9,821 nucleotides of DNA from Desulfuromonadaceae bacterium (GTDB lineage: Bacteria > Desulfobacterota > Desulfuromonadia > Desulfuromonadales > Syntrophotaleaceae), in assembly GCA_021107335.1 (NCBI GenBank), contig JAIOSZ010000308.1, forward strand, positions 1 to 9,821, in the 5' to 3' direction. Position 1 is the first letter of the stretch, and each line of letters starts with the position of its first letter. Below the pieces are notes generated by a model, which worked only from the letters and a program-made list of their open reading frames with translations, did not search any database and was not told where the DNA came from. Both the position numbers and the translations under genes were made by a program. Of this stretch, positions 6,316 to 9,821 are shown piece after piece.

Positions 6316-6355
6316 AAGGCGCCCGGTTTGATGCCGGGCGCCTTGCTATTTTTAT
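6316..6355 (+). terminator. Rho-independent terminator after DAHP synthase gene
   Basis: AAGGCGCCCGG (6316-6326) pairs perfectly over 11 bp with CCGGGCGCCTT (6334-6344) around a 7-base loop, followed by GCTATTTTTATC. It starts 6 bases after the DAHP synthase TAA. The helix-turn-helix gene converges from the other side, where the T run is poor (GTTGTGTT), so it mainly serves the plus strand. Confidence 0.9.
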
Positions 6356-6384
6356 CTTGCTGCCAACACAATTGCGCCTTTGCC

Positions 6385-6570
6385 TCAGCTTTTTTTGAGA
6401 AAGGACTCGACCTCCAGCTTCAGGTCATCAAGATTAACCTGCACAACCTCGCCATCCAGCCTTTCGCAGCGCACCAGCCCTTCCTCGACCCAGCCCAAAA
6501 TCAATTTTTCATCGATACCGAACATGGACGCTGCGGCCTTCGGGGTGAACCAGGTTTTTCCCAGCGACAT
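6385..6570 (-). CDS. Small MerR/excisionase-like helix-turn-helix protein
   Basis: A 61-residue protein beginning MSLGKTWFTPKAAASMFGID. Residues about 7-45 fit a MerR-type or HTH_17 helix-turn-helix: WFTPKAAASMFGI (first helices), LILGWVEEGLVRCERLDGE (recognition helix plus wing), then VQVNLDDLKLEV and a basic end FLKKS. With no effector domain it is probably a DNA-binding accessory or regulator; the target is unknown. I choose ATG at 6570-6568 because AAGGAGG lies 7 bases upstream. A GTG two codons earlier (6576) would sit almost on that ribosome site. It converges on the DAHP synthase gene, and a hairpin (6593-6625) lies just upstream of the ribosome site. Confidence 0.75.
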   Translation of the reverse strand: MSLGKTWFTPKAAASMFGIDEKLILGWVEEGLVRCERLDGEVVQVNLDDLKLEVESFLKKS

Positions 6571-6592
6571 ACCCACGCCTCCTTTCGAGACC

Positions 6593-6625
6593 GGGGCGAC
6601 TTTGTTAGCCCGACGGCATCGCCCC
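6593..6625 (-). promoter_or_regulatory. Leader hairpin before the helix-turn-helix gene
   Basis: GGGGCGA (6593-6599) and TCGCCCC (6619-6625) are perfect complements around a 19-base loop. On the minus strand the stem ends about 10 bases before the AAGGAGG site of the 61-residue protein, so it may shape ribosome access. No known riboswitch consensus was recognised. Confidence 0.35.
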
Positions 6626-6729
6626 CTGTTACAACTCTAGACAAGATCGTCGCGGTTGCAAGGCTGCCAAAAGAACTTGTCCGTTCACTGACCTGAGTTC
6701 GAAGCACCACAGCCCGTGGTAACTACACG

Positions 6730-7050
6730 CTATAGAGCATTAAGCAAGCGATAGATTTTCTGTTCCAGCTCCCAAACCGCCGCCGCACGATCCTCGGCGC
6801 CAAGCTCTACCAGCAACAGCCGAGCCCGATCGAGCTGACTGTGACTTTTAAGCAGCACCGGAGTCAACTTGGACTCTAAGTGCGTTTGGGGAATATCCCC
6901 GACCAACTCTTCCAGTTCCTCCATATCTTGCGCCGCCTGGTCTATCATCTGCTGGGCCTTCAGCGCCTCGCCTGCGGAGCCATCCACTGGTGCTTCCAAA
7001 ATCAATCGCACATCGTCGGTCAATTCTCGGTAACGATCCGATATATTCAT
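6730..7050 (-). CDS. Hypothetical helical protein, 106 aa
   Basis: I do not recognise the family. The 106-residue product starts MNISDRYRELTDDVRLILEA, is rich in Glu, Leu, Ala and Gln, has no signal peptide, membrane segment or cysteine, and is probably all helical: about 1-20, 25-52 (DMEELEELV), 58-82 (SQLDRARLLLVEL) and 85-105 (WELEQKIYRLLNAL), suggesting a helical bundle or coiled coil. The ATG at 7050-7048 has GAGGGG about 8 bases upstream, and a good promoter lies further up (7142-7114). The stop is TAG, followed by a small ACCAC/GTGGT hairpin (6707-6721) without a T run. It is divergent from nadA. Coding confidence rests on the ribosome site, promoter and codon use; function is unknown. 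Confidence 0.7.
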   Translation of the reverse strand: MNISDRYRELTDDVRLILEAPVDGSAGEALKAQQMIDQAAQDMEELEELVGDIPQTHLESKLTPVLLKSHSQLDRARLLLVELGAEDRAAAVWELEQKIYRLLNAL

Positions 7051-7113
7051 TCCTCTTTCCCCTCTTCGCTAGCTGTGACTGCATTGAATTGCCCCTTCCA
7101 GGGGTTCATCGGA

Positions 7114-7142
7114 AGTATACAGACCTTTGCCGAAGCAAACAA
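7114..7142 (-). promoter_or_regulatory. Predicted sigma-70 promoter for the 106-aa protein gene
   Basis: On the minus strand TTGTTT (7142-7137) and TATACT (7119-7114) are spaced by 17 bases. Transcription would start near 7107, leaving a leader of about 57 bases that includes a small CCCC/GGGG hairpin (7092-7104). Confidence 0.6.
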
Positions 7143-7190
7143 TCACCATGATCCTTCGATGGGCTGAAATCCCCCGCCACCATTTAATAC

Positions 7191-7219
7191 TTGACAAATT
7201 TTGTCGGAAATAGAAAAAT
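7191..7219 (+). promoter_or_regulatory. nadA promoter overlapped by GACA-N5-TGTC palindrome
   Basis: TTGACA (7191-7196) is a perfect -35; AAAAAT at 7214-7219 (17-base spacer) is a moderate -10, with TAGAAA at 7211 as an alternative. A perfect dyad GACAAATTTTGTC (7193-7205) covers the -35 and upstream spacer, the classic site for a repressor. NAD-responsive regulators (for example NiaR, NrtR or NadQ types) are obvious candidates, but I cannot match the dyad to one. Confidence 0.55.
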
Positions 7220-7232
7220 TAGGGACAACCAC

Positions 7233-7301
7233 ATGACAGCGGCATGCTGTCCAATAGCAACCAACCAATCCAACCACAACAGGGGAAATTGTACGCGATG
7301 A
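7233..7301 (+). CDS. Possible 22-codon leader ORF overlapping the nadA start
   Basis: ATG at 7233 has AGGGA (7221-7225) 7 bases upstream, a better ribosome site than any nadA start has. The frame runs 22 codons, begins [12 protein letters not shown], holds three Cys (5, 6, 20) and four Asn, and its TGA (7299-7301) overlaps the nadA ATG (7298-7300) as ATGA. This would couple nadA translation to leader translation. It is not recognised as a known leader peptide and may be chance; a 22-codon frame alone is weak evidence. Confidence 0.35.
   Translation: MTAACCPIATNQSNHNRGNCTR
7235..7251 (+). promoter_or_regulatory. Second GACA...TGTC inverted repeat in the nadA leader
   Basis: GACAGC (7235-7240) and GCTGTC (7246-7251) are perfect complements around GGCAT. 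Its centre lies 44 bases (about four helical turns) downstream of the promoter dyad at 7193-7205, with the same GACA/TGTC ends. It may be a second operator or an RNA hairpin over the leader ORF start. Confidence 0.4.
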
Positions 7302-8215
7302 ATCAGGAAACCCTTAAACAGCAGATCCGCCAACTGGCTGCCGAACGTAACGCCCTGATCCTGGCCCACAACTACCAACGGGATGAAATTCAAGAGATTG
7401 CCGATATCACCGGTGACTCCCTGGGGCTGTCCATGGAAGCCGCCCGCACCGACAAAGATGTGATTGTCTTCTGCGGAGTCCACTTCATGGCAGAAAGTGC
7501 CGCTATCCTTGCCCCCGACAAAACCGTGCTGCTACCGAGAGCCGACGCCGGCTGTCCCATGGCAGACATGATCACTGCCGAGGGGTTGAACAAGATGAAG
7601 CAACAGTTTCCCGACGCTACCGTAGTGACCTACGTCAATAGCACCGCAGCAACCAAGGCCGAAACAGATATCTGCTGCACCAGCGCCAATGCGGTCAAGG
7701 TGGTACGGTCCCTCGATGCCAAGGAAATCATCTTTGCACCGGACCGCAACCTCGGGCGCTATGTGGCTTCCTTCGTGCCGGAAAAAACCTTCCATCTCTG
7801 GCAAGGTTTCTGCCCGAGCCACGAAAATCTGCTGGCCGAAGATGTACAACGGATCAAGGCCGAGCACCCCGGGGCCCCCTTTATCGCCCATCCCGAGTGC
7901 AGTCCCGAGGTGCTGGAGCTGGCTGACCACATCTGCTCCACCAGTGGCATGTACGAGTATGTACATACCTTCCCATCCAAAAAGTTCATCATCGGCACAG
8001 AGATGGGCATTCTCTACCGGATGCGCAAAGAAAACCCGGAAAAAGAATTCATTCTCGCCAGCGAAGCGTTGATCTGTCCCAACATGAAGCTGATCTCTCT
8101 GGAGGACCTGCACGCCAGCCTTAAAACCCTCACGCCGGTAATTACCGTGCCGGAGGAGATCCGCACTCGGGCCAAGGTCTCTCTAGACCGCATGCTGGCC
8201 GTGCCCCGAGACTGA
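7298..8215 (+). CDS. nadA: Quinolinate synthase NadA
   Basis: NadA condenses iminoaspartate with dihydroxyacetone phosphate to quinolinate in de novo NAD synthesis, using one 4Fe-4S cluster. The 305-residue product fits the short NadA class. The three cluster ligands are visible: Cys86 (AGCPMADM), Cys172 (WQGFCPSHE) and Cys260 (ALICPNMK). Other signatures are [17 protein letters not shown] (20-36), [10 protein letters not shown] (59-68), [13 protein letters not shown] (112-124), HPEC (198-201), STSGM (214-218) and GTEMGILYR (233-241). I choose ATG 7298, since the protein then begins like relatives; the in-frame ATG at 7244 adds 18 unlike residues and lacks a ribosome site. AGGGG at 7281-7285 is rather far (12 bases), so coupling to the leader ORF is possible. 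DUF3343 follows after 8 bases. No nadB or nadC is in the window. Confidence 0.95.
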   Translation: MNQETLKQQIRQLAAERNALILAHNYQRDEIQEIADITGDSLGLSMEAARTDKDVIVFCGVHFMAESAAILAPDKTVLLPRADAGCPMADMITAEGLNKMKQQFPDATVVTYVNSTAATKAETDICCTSANAVKVVRSLDAKEIIFAPDRNLGRYVASFVPEKTFHLWQGFCPSHENLLAEDVQRIKAEHPGAPFIAHPECSPEVLELADHICSTSGMYEYVHTFPSKKFIIGTEMGILYRMRKENPEKEFILASEALICPNMKLISLEDLHASLKTLTPVITVPEEIRTRAKVSLDRMLAVPRD

Positions 8216-8223
8216 AGAAAACG

Positions 8224-8427
8224 ATGATTAAAGAACAGGACTACATCGCCATATTTCACTCCACACACCGGGTCTTGGCAGCCGAAAAAACCCTCAAGGA
8301 GCAGGAGGTCGATTTTCTACTTATCCCCACCCCCCGGGAGCTGACATCTGCCTGTGGCCTGGCCATTTGCTTTGCCCCCGAACTGGCCCTTGAAATTGGA
8401 AGTATTTTGTCCGACGCTGACCTGTAG
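8224..8427 (+). CDS. DUF3343 (putative Se/S carrier-like) protein, probably truncated by TAG
   Basis: A small protein of the DUF3343 family, annotated in domain databases as Se/S carrier-like. Signatures are DYIAIFHSTHRVLAAEKTLK (about 6-25), IPTPRELTSACGLAICF (34-50) with the conserved Cys44, and APELALEIGSILSDADL. The frame ends at TAG (8425-8427) after 67 residues, short for a family usually near 80. Beyond the TAG the same frame stays open for 15 codons (PTDLFVREGSGFRKL) to another TAG at 8473-8475, and this resembles the normal family C-terminus. The core fold and Cys may survive the truncation. It starts 8 bases after nadA with a weak GAAGAAAA site and precedes a cysteine desulfurase, the usual partner. 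A sulfur or selenium transfer role is inferred. Confidence 0.78.
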   Translation: MIKEQDYIAIFHSTHRVLAAEKTLKEQEVDFLLIPTPRELTSACGLAICFAPELALEIGSILSDADL

Positions 8428-8475
8428 CCTACCGACCTGTTCGTCCGCGAAGGGTCGGGGTTCCGCAAACTGTAG
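8428..8475 (+). other. In-frame C-terminal extension of DUF3343 beyond the TAG
   Basis: Fifteen sense codons in the DUF3343 frame encode PTDLFVREGSGFRKL and end in TAG at 8473-8475, 11 bases before the cysteine desulfurase ATG. The composition and end position suggest this is the original C-terminus, now separated by the amber codon at 8425-8427. The stop is followed by C (TAG CCT), a context known to be comparatively leaky. Confidence 0.55.
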
Positions 8476-8486
8476 TCACTGCTGCC

Positions 8487-9632
8487 ATGGCCATCTATCT
8501 CGACAACGCTGCCACCTCTCATCCAAAACCCGAAGGGGTCTATCGGGCCGCCGACCGGACCCTGCGGGAACTGGGCGCCAGCCCGGGACGGGGCAGCTAC
8601 CAAGCCGCCATTGATGCAAGTCGGCTGTTGTTTGAAACCCGCCTTGCGGCCGCAAGGCTGTTTGGCGTTACCGAGGCAGCGCGCATCGTATTTACCGCCA
8701 GCGCCACCGAGGCCCTAAATCTGGCCCTATTCGGCCTGCTTAACCCCGGCGACCGGGTAGTCACCACCAGCATGGAACACAACGCTGTGTTGCGCCCCCT
8801 CGAAGTACTGAGACGCAGAGACGTTGAAGTAGTCAAGGTTCCCGCCAACAGGGACGGCTTCGTCATACCGACGGAACTCAAGAACGCCTGTACTCAGCGA
8901 ACGAGGCTTCTGGTTCTCAGCCACTGTTCCAACGTTAGCGGTACACGTCAGGCCGTCGAAGAGATTGGTCCCTGGTGTCGCAAACAGGGCATTCTACTGC
9001 TGGTCGATGCAGCGCAGAGTGCTGGCCTGTTCGATATTGACGTCGAGTCAATGGCCATTGACTTGCTCGCCGTGCCCGGCCATAAAGGTTTGTTCGGGCC
9101 GCCTGGAACCGGCCTGCTCTATGTGCGGGAAGATCTACAGATTCGGCCGCTGCTAGTCGGCGGCACAGGAAGTGACTCGACCTCTGTACTGCCACCACCA
9201 CAACTCCCCGAAGGCCTGGAAAGTGGCACCGCCAACGCCCCAGGCCTGGCCGGCCTGAAGGCCGGCATCGAATTCCTGCTCGCCACCGGTATCGACACCA
9301 TTCGCCACCACGAACTGAATCTGGTCCGGCGCCTACGCCAGGAGCTACCCAAAATCCCCGGGCTGCGTCTTCACGGCGGCAACGCCACGAATCGCCAGGG
9401 CAGCGCCCTCTCCTTCACCATCGCCGGCCACGACCCGGCCGGCATCGCCTTTCTTCTCGACCGCGACCACGCGATCCAAACCCGCGCCGGACTGCACTGC
9501 GCCCCCGATGCCCATCGCAGCATCGGCACCTTTCCTCAAGGCACAGTACGCATAAGCCCCGGTTGGTTCAGCAATGAACAACAGATCGAGCAACTGATGA
9601 TTGCCTTGACGGCCTTGGTTGGCCGAGGATAA
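8487..9632 (+). CDS. Cysteine desulfurase family protein (class V aminotransferase fold)
   Basis: A PLP enzyme that takes sulfur (or selenium) from cysteine or selenocysteine. The 381 residues begin AIYLDNAATSHPKPEGV, typical of the desulfurase subfamily often found beside DUF3343. Key residues: His98 (SMEHNAV), Asp174 (LVDAAQSAG), Lys200 for PLP (VPGHKGLFGPPGTGLLY), and the catalytic-loop Cys338 in RAGLHCAP; RISPGWFSNEQQIEQ closes the family pattern. It is complete for the family. No Shine-Dalgarno sequence is visible before the ATG at 8487, so translation may depend on ribosomes finishing DUF3343 at 8475; the early TAG at 8427 could then lower its output. With nadA upstream it may serve the NadA 4Fe-4S cluster, as linked nifS and nad genes do in Bacillus; selenium supply is the alternative. 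Confidence 0.9.
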   Translation: MAIYLDNAATSHPKPEGVYRAADRTLRELGASPGRGSYQAAIDASRLLFETRLAAARLFGVTEAARIVFTASATEALNLALFGLLNPGDRVVTTSMEHNAVLRPLEVLRRRDVEVVKVPANRDGFVIPTELKNACTQRTRLLVLSHCSNVSGTRQAVEEIGPWCRKQGILLLVDAAQSAGLFDIDVESMAIDLLAVPGHKGLFGPPGTGLLYVREDLQIRPLLVGGTGSDSTSVLPPPQLPEGLESGTANAPGLAGLKAGIEFLLATGIDTIRHHELNLVRRLRQELPKIPGLRLHGGNATNRQGSALSFTIAGHDPAGIAFLLDRDHAIQTRAGLHCAPDAHRSIGTFPQGTVRISPGWFSNEQQIEQLMIALTALVGRG

Positions 9633-9660
9633 ACACCGGCCCTCAAACTGCGGTACGCCA

Positions 9661-9674
9661 CGCCTTGCAAGGCG
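9661..9674. repeat. Perfect 14-base palindrome
   Basis: CGCCTTGCAAGGCG is fully self-complementary. It lies 29 bases after the cysteine desulfurase stop, before the terminator. It has no loop, so it is more likely a protein site or chance than a hairpin. Confidence 0.4.
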
Positions 9675-9705
9675 CCACCGAGATAAACAAGTTTCACCAA
9701 AAACA

Positions 9706-9733
9706 AAACCCCGCTTCCAAGGAAGCGGGGTTT
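9706..9733. terminator. Bidirectional rho-independent terminator
   Basis: AAACCCCGCTT (9706-9716) and AAGCGGGGTTT (9723-9733) form an 11-bp stem around CCAAGG. On the minus strand it is followed by TGTTTTTGG, a good T run; on the plus strand by GCCAGTATTTTG, which is weaker. It ends the nadA unit and probably a gene converging from beyond the window. Confidence 0.88.
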
Positions 9734-9771
9734 GCCAGTATTTTGAGTTCAACGACTATGCGCTAAGCTCA

Positions 9772-9821
9772 TTAACTGTGCCCTACCTGATCCGTAAAGA
9801 GCAGGCGGGGTTTAGATCTAA
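9772..9821 (-). CDS. Possible C-terminal end of a convergent gene (partial)
   Basis: A minus-strand frame entering from the right edge reads RSKPRLLFTDQVGHS and stops at TAA (9774-9772), 39 bases before the terminator stem, whose T run favours this strand. The strand-specific terminator is the main reason to expect a gene here. Only 15 residues are visible and no family can be named. Confidence 0.35.
   Translation of the reverse strand, partial: RSKPRLLFTDQVGHS

Noticed and set aside
6571..6576. GTG start at 6576 for the helix-turn-helix protein
   Set aside because: Only one base separates it from AAGGAGG; the ATG at 6570 has the normal 7-base spacing.
6707..6721. ACCAC/GTGGT hairpin after the 106-aa protein gene as a terminator
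   Set aside because: The stem is only five pairs and no T run follows on the minus strand.
7244..7297. Upstream in-frame start for NadA at ATG 7244
   Set aside because: It lies inside the leader inverted repeat without a ribosome site, and the added 18 residues (Asn, Gln, Pro-rich) do not resemble NadA N-termini.
7532..8113. 193-codon minus-strand frame opposite nadA
   Set aside because: Shadow of the NadA codons; no domain, no ribosome site, and strong family match on the plus strand.
8425..8427. Pyrrolysine insertion at the DUF3343 TAG
   Set aside because: No pyl genes are in the window, and other genes here (106-aa protein, lipoprotein) end in ordinary TAG stops; kept only as a check for the full genome.
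9805..9813. GCGGGGTTT repeated after the terminator arm at 9725-9733
   Set aside because: A nine-base match without a partner arm nearby; probably chance within the possible coding tail.

Overview
The window reads as chromosomal DNA of a GC-rich anaerobic bacterium, most likely a Desulfuromonadia (Geobacter/Desulfuromonas/Pelobacter-like) relative. This is inferred from the NadA sequence, the DUF362-ferredoxin protein, the yggT-divIVA-DUF167 gene order and the DUF3343/cysteine desulfurase pair. No phage, transposon, CRISPR, rRNA or tRNA was seen. It is ordinary housekeeping DNA with an unusual number of broken or interrupted reading frames.

Layout. (1) 1-378, minus: the N-terminal part of a XerC-type tyrosine recombinase, divergent from (2) 495-3354, plus: a tightly packed unit of membrane-anchored alpha/beta hydrolase, YjbQ family protein, DUF362 protein with two 4Fe-4S motifs, and LEA14-like lipoprotein. 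The first three overlap by ATGA. It is followed by a headless remnant of an ABM/YgiN-type monooxygenase (3355-3570). (3) 3632-4876, minus: yggT, a DivIVA-like gene, a DUF167 gene, then a small frame whose start is separated from its body by a run of ten C. (4) 4877-5241: a 365-base non-coding stretch with an inverted repeat, an orphan hairpin and a good sigma-70 promoter. (5) 5242-6309, plus: a class I DAHP synthase gene, intact along its length except for an in-frame TAA at codon 93, followed by a strong terminator. (6) 6385-7050, minus: a 61-residue helix-turn-helix protein and an unrecognised 106-residue helical protein. (7) 7191-9632, plus: a promoter with operator-like dyads, a possible 22-codon leader ORF, nadA, a DUF3343 (Se/S carrier-like) gene cut short by TAG, and a cysteine desulfurase. 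A bidirectional terminator and what may be the tail of a convergent gene close the window.

How the genes fit together. NadA is a 4Fe-4S enzyme of NAD synthesis. A cysteine desulfurase and a possible sulfur/selenium carrier directly downstream would suit supply of sulfur for cluster assembly, as with the nifS-nad linkage of Bacillus; a selenium role is the alternative. The yggT-divIVA-DUF167 block is a common arrangement near cell-division and envelope genes.

The most striking signal is the set of lesions: an ochre codon where DAHP synthases carry a conserved Tyr, an amber codon 16 codons before the apparent natural end of DUF3343, a one-base frame problem at a C10 tract, and the monooxygenase scar. 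Sequencing or assembly error, true gene decay, phase variation and stop-codon readthrough are all possible. The sequence alone does not decide between them.
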